From NCBI GenBank assembly GCA_016201105.1, contig JACQDN010000021.1, positions 1 through 64,000 on the forward strand: a stretch of 64,000 nt of DNA. The letters are read 5' to 3'. The stretch is from Pseudomonadota bacterium. GTDB lineage: Bacteria; Pseudomonadota; Alphaproteobacteria; Micropepsales; Micropepsaceae. Positions 26,095 through 32,936 of the stretch are shown one piece after another. Under the pieces are notes generated by a model that saw only the letters and a list, made by a program, of their open reading frames with translations, ran no database searches and was not told the DNA's origin. Both the position numbers and the translations under genes were made by a program. Within the stretch, counting starts at the first letter, position 1; every line of letters starts with the position of its first letter.

Positions 26095-26910
26095 ATGAGC
26101 GACGTCCTTGAACTTGAAGACCTTGAAGATCTGGAGTGCGAACTGGAGGCAGCCGATGCCAAGGCAGGTCGGACCGCGCGCCGCCGCACCGCCATTCACG
26201 ACATCGAGCCGGGCGCCGCATGGAACGACGTCGAGCACGCAATCTTGACCCGTCGCAGCATCCGCAAATTCAAGGGACGCCAGGTTCCGGCCCACATGAT
26301 CCGCCGCATCCTGGAGATGGGCCGCTTCGCGCCCTCGCAAGGCAATTGTCAGCCCTGGTCGTTCGTCGTCGTGCGCGACAAAGCGATGATTGCGGAGATG
26401 GAGCAGTATTGTGTCGCGGTCTGCAAGAACATGACGGCGAGCGTCGACTACACCAACTACCCGCCGGGCAGTGAACAGCGCGCCGCCATCATGGAAAATA
26501 CGCAGAAGCTCAATCGCGCCAGCCCCAATTCTTTTCACCCGGTGCCGATGACGGCGATCAAGTCGATCGCCAACGGCAGGTTTGCCGTCTTCCACAAGGC
26601 GCCGACCGTGATCTTGATCCTGGTGGAAGAGCGCGGCGTCGGCGTTCCGGAGGTCGACATTGGCGTCACGGGCACCAACATCGTGCTCGCCGCGCAGAGC
26701 CTGGGACTGGGGACCTGCTGGGTCGGCTTTTCCAGACTGCTCAGCAGCAACGCCGCCCTGTTGGAGAAACTGGGCGTCGCCCCGCCGTTCGAGATCGCCG
26801 AGGCGATTTGCGTCGGTTATCCGATCGGCAATCCCACGCAGCAAACCGTGTCCCGTCAAACCCATCAGATCGTCTGGTGGGAAGGCGGAGAAAAACAGAT
26901 TCTGTACTAG
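26095..26910 (+). CDS. Nitroreductase family flavoprotein with acidic N-terminal extension
   Basis: A 271-residue FMN-dependent nitroreductase-fold protein. ILTRRSIRKFKGRQVP and GRFAPSQGNCQPWSFVVV are the conserved FMN-binding segments; DIGVTGTNIVLAAQSLGLGTCWVG is the second. The first 40 residues are an added acidic, Leu/Glu/Asp-rich tail (LELEDLEDLECELEA), possibly a protein-contact segment. The stop of the ligase lies two bases upstream, and a ferredoxin gene follows after 11 bases. This arrangement suggests that electrons reach the FMN from the ferredoxin rather than from NAD(P)H. Possible roles include reducing a double bond or ring of a CoA ester, or oxidoreductive removal of a substituent. 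These are inferences from context. Confidence 0.88.
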   Translation: MSDVLELEDLEDLECELEAADAKAGRTARRRTAIHDIEPGAAWNDVEHAILTRRSIRKFKGRQVPAHMIRRILEMGRFAPSQGNCQPWSFVVVRDKAMIAEMEQYCVAVCKNMTASVDYTNYPPGSEQRAAIMENTQKLNRASPNSFHPVPMTAIKSIANGRFAVFHKAPTVILILVEERGVGVPEVDIGVTGTNIVLAAQSLGLGTCWVGFSRLLSSNAALLEKLGVAPPFEIAEAICVGYPIGNPTQQTVSRQTHQIVWWEGGEKQILY

Positions 26911-26921
26911 GAGAGCGCGCC

Positions 26922-27263
26922 ATGAACGACGCGATCGTGAAAAAGGCCGTCGTCGACGCCGACCATCTTCCCATCTGGGACGATCCTCGCGAGGCGATTT
27001 ATCGCAAGGTGACCATCGACCTCGACAAGTGCGACGGCTGCAAGCTGTGCGTGGTGGTGTGCCCGGCCAATATCCTCGAACTCTTCGGCCCGAAGGACAA
27101 TTTGAAAGCCCGCCTCAAGACCGACTTCACCGGCTGCATGAGTTGCAACAACTGCTACGCGGTGTGCGCGGGGCAGGGGATCTTCGCTACCGAGCCTTAC
27201 GATTTCGCGGGCTACTACGAACAGAAGCGGATCAGCGAGTTCGCCTTCCCGCGAAATTTCTAA
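26922..27263 (+). CDS. 2[4Fe-4S] ferredoxin-like protein
   Basis: A 113-residue iron-sulfur protein. Two complete cluster motifs are visible: CDGCKLCVVVCP (Cys 37, 40, 43, 47) and CMSCNNCYAVC (Cys 72, 75, 78, 82). The 24-residue spacer between them and N- and C-terminal extensions make it longer than minimal bacterial ferredoxins. It should carry low-potential electrons in the cytoplasm. As the last gene of the operon, 11 bases after the nitroreductase, it is the obvious redox partner of that flavoprotein or of the acyl-CoA dehydrogenase. An inverted repeat spans its stop codon. Confidence 0.93.
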   Translation: MNDAIVKKAVVDADHLPIWDDPREAIYRKVTIDLDKCDGCKLCVVVCPANILELFGPKDNLKARLKTDFTGCMSCNNCYAVCAGQGIFATEPYDFAGYYEQKRISEFAFPRNF

Positions 27264-27280
27264 AACCGTAGCGGGAAGGC
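27243..27280 (+). terminator. Inverted repeat spanning the ferredoxin stop codon
   Basis: GCCTTCCCGC (27243-27252) and GCGGGAAGGC (27271-27280) can form a perfect 10-bp stem with an 18-base AT-rich loop that contains the stop codon. No U-tract follows, so it may protect the 3' end of the operon mRNA or attenuate rather than terminate. Confidence 0.4.
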
Positions 27281-27354
27281 AATAAGGGCATCGAAATCGA
27301 TCTTTCGTCGGGTGAGTCATCTGCCCGTCCCACGGCAGCCCCCGATCACGAATA

Positions 27355-27368
27355 TTGATCCAGATCAA
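27355..27368. promoter_or_regulatory. FNR/Anr box upstream of the fnr-type gene
   Basis: TTGATCCAGATCAA is a perfect box. TATAAC at 27421-27426 would give a start near 27433, which places the box at about -71.5, an allowed activator position. The box also lies only 23 bases before the first in-frame ATG (27391), so autoregulation, positive or negative, is likely. Confidence 0.8.
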
Positions 27369-27390
27369 GAATCCCAATGACGACGCGACA

Positions 27391-28185
27391 ATGTTCGCAG
27401 CGCGAGCCGCTTTCAAATCGTATAACTTCGCTTGCGTAGTTCGGTACGCAACCACTTTGACACACGCGACGAAAGCAGAGTCGAGCGCATCGCGCCCTAG
27501 GTTGGAGTGTGCGGCTTGTCCCGCGCGTGCGGTCAGCTTTTGCGATGGCGTGCCGAACTGCGATCTCGATGTTCTTGCGAACAGCCGACGGCTCGTTGTG
27601 TTCGAGCGCCGGCAGACAATTGCATGCGAGAACGAAGCGGCATCTGTCTTCTTCAATGTTGTGTCCGGGCTGGTGAAACTCTCTCGCGGGTCACAGGATG
27701 GCCGCACCCAGATTGTGGGTTTCCGCGGTCCGGGCGAGTTCTTCGCCGCAGCGGAAACCGGGCGCCTTACGGCGACGGTCGAGGCAGTCGGGCGTGTCGT
27801 ACTTTGCAAATTCTCCGGGGCGCGGTTCAAACGTCTGATGCGGGTCTATCCGCAATTGTCGGCGCGCCTCTTCAGCATCAACCGTCGCCGGCTTGAAACT
27901 CTGGAAAATCAGCTTTTCCTTCTCGGGCGCATGACTGCCCGCGAAAAGGTGACAAACTTTCTTCTGCAGCACGGGTTCGACTCGATACCGGCAGGAGCGC
28001 CGCACGCACATTGCGTGCGCTTGCCCGTTACGCGTGCGGAAATTGCGGATTTTCTCGGATTGACGACGGAGACAGTTTCGCGCGTGCTGGCGAGTCTGGT
28101 ACGCGAGCGCGTGATTACCGTCGGCAAATCCCGCGCCATCCATTTGATCGACGTGGAGCGCCTGCAGCGCGAATCCGGGCGCTGA
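27391..28185 (+). CDS. FNR-type (FnrN/FnrL-like) Crp-family O2-sensing regulator
   Basis: A Crp/Fnr-family activator of up to 264 residues. An N-terminal CAACPARAVSFC motif (Cys-X2-Cys-X7-Cys, residues 40, 43, 51) and a fourth Cys at 139 in VVLCKFS are the ligands expected for an O2-labile [4Fe-4S] cluster. The X7 spacing is that of FnrN/FnrL rather than E. coli FNR. A cyclic-nucleotide-type beta-roll and long dimer helix follow. The recognition helix reads LTTETVSRVL, and the E-x2-SR residues contact TTGAT half-sites in FNR proteins. All five boxes in the neighbourhood fit this specificity. The start is unsure: ATG 27391 lacks a good ribosome site, and TTG 27457 would give about 242 residues. 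Confidence 0.92.
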   Translation: MFAARAAFKSYNFACVVRYATTLTHATKAESSASRPRLECAACPARAVSFCDGVPNCDLDVLANSRRLVVFERRQTIACENEAASVFFNVVSGLVKLSRGSQDGRTQIVGFRGPGEFFAAAETGRLTATVEAVGRVVLCKFSGARFKRLMRVYPQLSARLFSINRRRLETLENQLFLLGRMTAREKVTNFLLQHGFDSIPAGAPHAHCVRLPVTRAEIADFLGLTTETVSRVLASLVRERVITVGKSRAIHLIDVERLQRESGR

Positions 28186-28203
28186 CGGCAGGAGGAGCGG
28201 TCG

Positions 28204-29418
28204 ATGCAGTCCGGTGCCAGGGCAGGAACGTCCGCGCAAAGGCGCAAGTTCGAAGGGCCGGCGCTCTTTTCGTTCGGCTTCAGGCCGTTCTTCCTCGGTG
28301 CCGCCGCGTTTGCCGGAATCGCCGTTCCGGTATGGCTTGCAGTTTTCTCCGGCGCGATCCCTTCGGGCTCCTCGCAGTTGGACCCGCTCGCCTGGCACGC
28401 ACATGAGATGATCTTCGGCTATCTCGCTGCCGTCGTGGCGGGATTTCTGCTGACCGCAATCCCAAACTGGACCGGGCGCCTTCCTATTATGGGACTGAGG
28501 CTTGCCGGTCTGTTCACGCTCTGGCTCGCCGGGCGCATCGCGATGGCGCTTGCGCTTGGCGGTGCGCTCTCTCCTCTCGCGGCAAAGCTTGCCGACGGCT
28601 TTTTTCTAGTCGTGCTGGCTGCGGCGTTGGCGCGCGAGATCGTCGTGGGACGCAATTGGCGCAATCTTCCCGTCGTCGGTCTGGTGAGTTTGATGGCAGC
28701 GGCCAATCTCATCATGCATTTCGCGGAAAACATCGGTCTCGATCGCATGTTCGCGGAAAGATTGGCACTTGGCGCCGCCGCAATGTTGATCGCGTTGATC
28801 GGCGGACGGGTTACGCCCAGCTTCACGCGCAATTGGCTCGCGGCGCGCGGCGAGAAACGTCTTCCGGAGCCGTTCCAAAACATGGACCGGGCGGCGCTCG
28901 CCGTTACGGCCGCCGGCATTCTGTTGTGGATCGTCTTACCCGATCAGTGGGTGACCGGGATCGTTCTACTTCTGGCAAGCCTCGCCAATGCCGTTCGATT
29001 GTCGCGTTGGCGTATGCTCGCAACCCTGAACGAACCGCTCGTGACGATCCTGCACGTGGGCTACGGCTGGCTGTGTTTTGCCCTTGGGCTGCTCGGCGCC
29101 TCGATCTTGTTTGCCGATTGGGTGCCGTTGGCTGCTGCGCTGCACGCGCTCACGGCCGGCGCCATCGGTACGATGACGCTCGCTATGATGACGCGGGCCA
29201 GCCTTGGCCATACAGGATGGCCGCTCGCAAGCACTCTTGCGATCGACGCGATTTACATGTCGGTCAATGCGGGCGCGGTGTTGCGGGTCGCGGCGCCTTG
29301 GAGCGGTGACGCTTATCTCCCTGTGCTTGTCGCCGGCGGAGTGCTTTGGGCGGCCGCGTTTGCCGGTTTCGCGGCGGCATTCGCGCGTGCCCTGACAGCG
29401 CACGCCGTCCGTCCGTGA
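28204..29418 (+). CDS. nnrS: NnrS family membrane protein
   Basis: A 404-residue polytopic membrane protein with about twelve hydrophobic segments. Family hallmarks are FSFGFRPFFLGAAAFAG at the N terminus, WHAHEMIFGYLAAVVAGFLL, and TAIPNWTGRLP. NnrS is a haem- and copper-containing inner-membrane protein, described in Rhodobacter and Vibrio as part of the nitric-oxide stress response and often controlled by FNR/NNR-type regulators. AGGAGG lies just before the ATG, 18 bases after the fnr-type stop, so it is most likely co-transcribed with the regulator. Its presence implies exposure to NO, e.g. during nitrate or nitrite respiration, although no denitrification reductase is encoded in the window. 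Confidence 0.93.
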   Translation: MQSGARAGTSAQRRKFEGPALFSFGFRPFFLGAAAFAGIAVPVWLAVFSGAIPSGSSQLDPLAWHAHEMIFGYLAAVVAGFLLTAIPNWTGRLPIMGLRLAGLFTLWLAGRIAMALALGGALSPLAAKLADGFFLVVLAAALAREIVVGRNWRNLPVVGLVSLMAAANLIMHFAENIGLDRMFAERLALGAAAMLIALIGGRVTPSFTRNWLAARGEKRLPEPFQNMDRAALAVTAAGILLWIVLPDQWVTGIVLLLASLANAVRLSRWRMLATLNEPLVTILHVGYGWLCFALGLLGASILFADWVPLAAALHALTAGAIGTMTLAMMTRASLGHTGWPLASTLAIDAIYMSVNAGAVLRVAAPWSGDAYLPVLVAGGVLWAAAFAGFAAAFARALTAHAVRP

Positions 29419-29440
29419 CATAAGCGACTTTGATTGGTAG

Positions 29441-29472
29441 AAAAAAACTCCCGGGTGCAATGCATCCGGGAG
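29441..29472 (-). terminator. Rho-independent terminator on the minus strand
   Basis: On the minus strand, CTCCCGG pairs with CCGGGAG (29466-29472 with 29448-29454), extended by a few inner pairs, and is followed at once by seven U residues (29447-29441). On the plus strand no U-tract follows, so it does not serve nnrS. No minus-strand gene is credible just upstream, which is the basis for the small-RNA call. Confidence 0.75.
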
Positions 29473-29512
29473 AAGGAGTCGAATACTCAACGCCGGGGAG
29501 GCGAACGAGTAG
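29441..29512 (-). ncRNA. Candidate FNR-activated small RNA
   Basis: A leftward transcript of about 72 nt is predicted between an FNR box (29547-29560) and an intrinsic terminator (29441-29472). With the box at -41.5, the start falls near 29512, and TGTGAT (4 of 6 to TATAAT) lies where a -10 should be. The RNA would carry two pyrimidine-rich anti-Shine-Dalgarno stretches, CCTCCCC and CTCCTTCTCCC, the kind of seed used by many alphaproteobacterial sRNAs to block translation. There is no open reading frame of note in it. The call rests on signal arrangement only. Confidence 0.4.
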
Positions 29513-29546
29513 CGCGCATCACAATTGAGTCCGGCATGGCATGACA

Positions 29547-29560
29547 TTGATCTGAATCAA
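29547..29560. promoter_or_regulatory. FNR/Anr box between nnrS and the exporter gene
   Basis: TTGATCTGAATCAA is a perfect box. Leftward use fits the candidate sRNA. Rightward use would start near 29595 and reach the exporter gene at 29705 through a 22-bp palindrome. Confidence 0.8.
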
Positions 29561-29646
29561 TCTGCGGCAACGCCGGCGTGTCTGGTCGAGGGCGGTGCGG
29601 AGCACGGGCTGACAAATTGTCATTGTCTGTTTCTTATCGGGCCAAT

Positions 29647-29668
29647 AAGATGACGCATGCGTCATCTT
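29647..29668. promoter_or_regulatory. Perfect 22-bp palindrome upstream of the EmrB-like exporter
   Basis: The left half is AAGATGACGCA and the right half is its exact complement, TGCGTCATCTT. A short second palindrome, TCTTTAAAGA, overlaps its right end. Lacking a U-tract and lying 37 bases before the exporter start, it looks like an operator for a dimeric repressor such as a MarR or TetR protein, whose gene is not adjacent. Confidence 0.6.
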
Positions 29669-29704
29669 TAAAGATGCGCGAACCCAAAAGCCCGGGATTT
29701 GCCG

Positions 29705-31318
29705 ATGGGCGTGGCCGAATTTCCGCGAAGTGCAGATTGGAATGGGGCGCAAGGCATTGCCGCCGTGCCAATGCAGCTCTCGCAACCTCGCGGCGAATCC
29801 ACATTGGGTTTTCGTATCGCGATCGTCTGCGTGATGCTCGGGACCTTCATGCAGACGCTCGACTCCACGATCGCGAACGTGGCCTTGCCCTATATGCAAG
29901 GCGGTTTGCAGGCCTCACGCGATCAAGTCACGTGGATTTTGACCTCCTATATCGTCACGACTGCAGTGATGACGGCGCCCGTGGGGTGGTTGTCGATCCG
30001 CTTTGGGCGCAAGAACTATCTCGCAATCAGCCTGGCAGGCTTCACGCTTGCTTCGATGATGTGCGGCGCGGCGCAGACGCTTCAGGAAATGGTGCTGTTT
30101 CGCGCGCTGCAGGGCATGTTCGGCGCAGCGCTCTCGCCCTTGAGCCAATCCATCATCCTCGACAAATACCCGCTTCACCAGCGCGGAAGAATCGTTGCGA
30201 TCTGGGGCATTGTCGTGATGCTGGGTCCCATCATGGGGCCGACCTTGGGCGGCTTTCTCACCGATCACTATAGTTGGCGCTGGGTGTTCTACGTCAACGT
30301 GCCGTTCGGGATTGCGGCGACGGCGGGCATTCTCATCTTCTTGCGCGACGAGGTGCGAATAACGGCTACGCGGTTTGACTGGTTGGGTTTCGTTTTCCTG
30401 GCGCTCGGCTTGGGAGCGCTGCAATTCCTGCTCGATCGCGGCGCCTCGAACAACTGGTTCGACTCCACAGAGACGATCGTAGAAGCAACGCTCGCGGGAC
30501 TGGGCCTCTATCTGTTCCTTGTGCACATTCTGACGTCCAAGCTTCCGTTCATCCCGCGCTCGGTGTTTCGCGACCGGAACTATGTCTCCGCACTTGGCGT
30601 GATGTTCTTCCTGGGCATCATTCTGCTCGCCACCTCCGCGTTGCTGCCGCCCTATCTCGAAAACCTGAGCGGCCATTCCGTTATGGACACCGGGCTGATG
30701 CTCGCGCCGCGGGGAATTGGCACCATGCTGGCCATGCCATTGGTAGGTCGCGCGGTCGCCAAGTGGGATATGCGCGTGCTGATGGGGTTGGGTGCCGTCA
30801 TTCTTTTATGGTCGAGTTGGGAGATGACGCACTGGACACCCGACGTCAGCGCTTCGACGCTGGCCTGGACCACATTCTTCCAAGGCGTCGCGATGGCATT
30901 TGTATTCGTGCCCTGCAACGTAGCGGCTTTTGCCACCTTGCCCGATGAGAACCGCACCGATGGCGCCGCCGTCATGAATCTCGTGCGTAGCATCGGTTCG
31001 GCGGTAGGCGTATCCGCCTCCACGACCGTGCTGATGACGAGCGCCCAGACCATGCATGCGCAGCTTGCCGAGCATGCGTCGGGCTTCAACCGCGCGCTTC
31101 TCACCAACGCGCCAGGCCTCGTCTTCAACCCCCATTCTGCATTCGGTTTGCGAAATCTCGACTTGTTCATCGAGCGCGGCGCGCAAGCCGCCGCCTATAC
31201 CAACGTGTTCGTATTCATGCTCTATCTGTGTTTGCCCGTCCTTCTCATCATTCTCTTAATGCCAAAACCGGTTGCAGATGTTGAAACAGCTGCAAAATCG
31301 ATTCATCCTGATTGCTGA
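29705..31318 (+). CDS. DHA2-family MFS multidrug exporter (EmrB/QacA-like)
   Basis: About 537 residues with fourteen predicted membrane helices. MLGTFMQTLDSTIANVALP in helix 1 and WILTSYIVTTAVMTAPVGWL are the DHA2 hallmark (motif D1/B region), followed by RFGRKNYL, equivalent to motif A. These pumps use the proton gradient to expel hydrophobic drugs. EmrB normally works with an EmrA-type membrane-fusion protein, and none is encoded here. ATG 29705 has GGGA about 8 bases upstream; an in-frame ATG at 29771 would remove the hydrophilic leader. It is the first gene right of the FNR-box island, and a perfect palindrome lies in its leader. Confidence 0.9.
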   Translation: MGVAEFPRSADWNGAQGIAAVPMQLSQPRGESTLGFRIAIVCVMLGTFMQTLDSTIANVALPYMQGGLQASRDQVTWILTSYIVTTAVMTAPVGWLSIRFGRKNYLAISLAGFTLASMMCGAAQTLQEMVLFRALQGMFGAALSPLSQSIILDKYPLHQRGRIVAIWGIVVMLGPIMGPTLGGFLTDHYSWRWVFYVNVPFGIAATAGILIFLRDEVRITATRFDWLGFVFLALGLGALQFLLDRGASNNWFDSTETIVEATLAGLGLYLFLVHILTSKLPFIPRSVFRDRNYVSALGVMFFLGIILLATSALLPPYLENLSGHSVMDTGLMLAPRGIGTMLAMPLVGRAVAKWDMRVLMGLGAVILLWSSWEMTHWTPDVSASTLAWTTFFQGVAMAFVFVPCNVAAFATLPDENRTDGAAVMNLVRSIGSAVGVSASTTVLMTSAQTMHAQLAEHASGFNRALLTNAPGLVFNPHSAFGLRNLDLFIERGAQAAAYTNVFVFMLYLCLPVLLIILLMPKPVADVETAAKSIHPDC

Positions 31319-31334
31319 GGGTTCGATATTCGGA

Positions 31335-32771
31335 TTACCGCGCGGCCACATCCACCGGCGGTCCCTCCGAGGCCTTGGTGAACGCAATCCGACAACGCAA
31401 TCCATCCGTCTCGTAGTCGATGTCCACAGAGCCGTCTCTTTCGCGCGCCGTGACGAAGCGGATGACGCGGCTGCCGAAGCCTTCCTTGTTCGGCGGCAGC
31501 GGCGTGGGCCCGCCGCGCTCTTTCCATTCGATCGCGATCCGTTCGCCGTTTTCGACGGGCGTTCGCGACCATGTCAGAGACACGCGCCCCTCAAGCACCG
31601 AGAGCGCACCATATTTGATGGCATTGGTGGCGAGTTCGTGTACCGCGAAAGCCAGTGCGCCGCCGGTTTCTTCGGAAAGCTGCACCACGGGCCCGGCGAT
31701 ATAGAAGCGCGCGGACTTGTCTTCCATGAAAGGCGCGAGCGTGGCACGCACCACCGCGCCGCACTCGATCGCCACGCGCTGGCCCACCAGCACCAGATCG
31801 CCCGCCGCGCCCAGCGCGTGCAAACGGCCGAGAAATTTCTTCAGGAACCGATCGACCGCGGGTTCGTCCGGAATCTTGGAGTTCTTGGCCAGCGCATCGA
31901 TGATCGTGACCAGGTTCTTCAGCCGATGCCGCAGCTCTCCCACCATGAGATCGCGCTTGTCGCGCGCCAGCTTCTGGTCGTGCACGTCGCGCAGCGCCGC
32001 GATCCATTCGTCGCTGTCGCCGCTGCGTTTGGGAATTAGAGCGGCGCGCGATTGATACCAGCGCCAATCGCCCGCCGCCGCCGACCACAGCCTGATCTCG
32101 ATATTGTGCGTGTCGTTGCGGTTGCCGGTGGGATTTTCCGGCCGCAGTCGCGCATGATCGTCGGGATGAATGGCTTTGAGCCAGCCATACTCGCGGTAGT
32201 CCTGCCACGGCATGCCGGTCAGCTGACTCCATTCTTGTTGCGGGGTGAGCGCGCGGCCGTCTTCGTCGGTGATCCACACGACACCGGAGGCGACGTTGAG
32301 AAGCTTGCGGTATCGCGCTTCGCTGTGGAAGGCCCGGCGCAAGGCGTCGCGCAGAATCTGCGTGATCGCCACCTGCACGACGGCAACTAGCGCCCACGAG
32401 ACATAACTTGTTCCTTGCGCCCAGTTGGGCAGCTGAAAACTCAGCGGCGGCGGCGTGAAGAGCAGCCATGACAGCAGCAGGCTGACGAGCACCGCGGCCA
32501 GCCCATAGACCCATCCCGCGATCAGGGTCACCACGAAGATGGCGGGCAGATAAAAGACGAGCGGCGGTCCAAGCGGCGACCAGCCCAACACCACGCGCAA
32601 CCAGCTCGCAATGCTGGCGACTGCGAGCGCCCCGATCAGCCAGGCCATGCGAGTGGCGGGCGGATAGTCTTCGACGATCGCGCCAACCAGCAGTTCGGCG
32701 CGCGATTCTTCGCGGCCATCGAGGCGCCCTTCGGGTTTGGGTTCGGCCAGACGTGTCTCGCTATCGTTCAA
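31335..32771 (-). CDS. HWE-family sensor histidine kinase (DUF4118-like membrane region + PAS)
   Basis: About 478 residues. Four hydrophobic segments near residues 45-145 form a KdpD-type DUF4118-like sensor region, followed by a PAS domain (about 155-270) ending in DWRWYQSRAALIP and RDVHDQK. The kinase core then has ELRHRLKNLVTII with the phospho-accepting His (about 282-286), VHELATNAIKYGAL as the N box, and the IEWKERGG (HWE) motif. These kinases usually phosphorylate single-domain response regulators or act in general stress signalling. TTG 32771 has GAGGG five bases upstream; TTG 32783 is the outer alternative. No response regulator is adjacent. The last 47 codons have a degenerate copy at 17843-17986. 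Confidence 0.9.
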   Translation of the reverse strand: MNDSETRLAEPKPEGRLDGREESRAELLVGAIVEDYPPATRMAWLIGALAVASIASWLRVVLGWSPLGPPLVFYLPAIFVVTLIAGWVYGLAAVLVSLLLSWLLFTPPPLSFQLPNWAQGTSYVSWALVAVVQVAITQILRDALRRAFHSEARYRKLLNVASGVVWITDEDGRALTPQQEWSQLTGMPWQDYREYGWLKAIHPDDHARLRPENPTGNRNDTHNIEIRLWSAAAGDWRWYQSRAALIPKRSGDSDEWIAALRDVHDQKLARDKRDLMVGELRHRLKNLVTIIDALAKNSKIPDEPAVDRFLKKFLGRLHALGAAGDLVLVGQRVAIECGAVVRATLAPFMEDKSARFYIAGPVVQLSEETGGALAFAVHELATNAIKYGALSVLEGRVSLTWSRTPVENGERIAIEWKERGGPTPLPPNKEGFGSRVIRFVTARERDGSVDIDYETDGLRCRIAFTKASEGPPVDVAAR

Positions 32772-32936
32772 TTCAGCCCTCAAGTTTCGTGACGCCCCTT
32801 CGCGGCGGCCTTGTTCGGCTCCTGCGGGATGTTACGAGGGTTCCGCAACGCCGGCTTGCCATCTCGCCCAACCTGTCCTTGACAAGGGCGCGCGGGAGGC
32901 AAACCGTTTCAAGATTGACATATTATCGAGGCCCCA

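Noticed and set aside
24263-26242. A 659-codon antisense frame over the CoA ligase gene
   Set aside because: Same cause; no motif, and it would overlap a complete ANL enzyme with all core motifs.
29548-29700. Treating the FNR box only as the exporter's promoter
   Set aside because: The expected start would run through a 22-bp palindrome and leave the minus-strand terminator unexplained; leftward use fits at least as well, so direction is left open.
29519-29899. A 126-codon minus-strand frame that could use the terminator at 29441
   Set aside because: It runs antisense through the exporter's first helix and has no family-like motif; a small RNA explains the terminator better.
17987-31334. 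Calling the island an active integrative element
   Set aside because: No integrase, relaxase, or tRNA target was seen; the flanking repeats differ at many silent sites, so a recent insertion is not supported.
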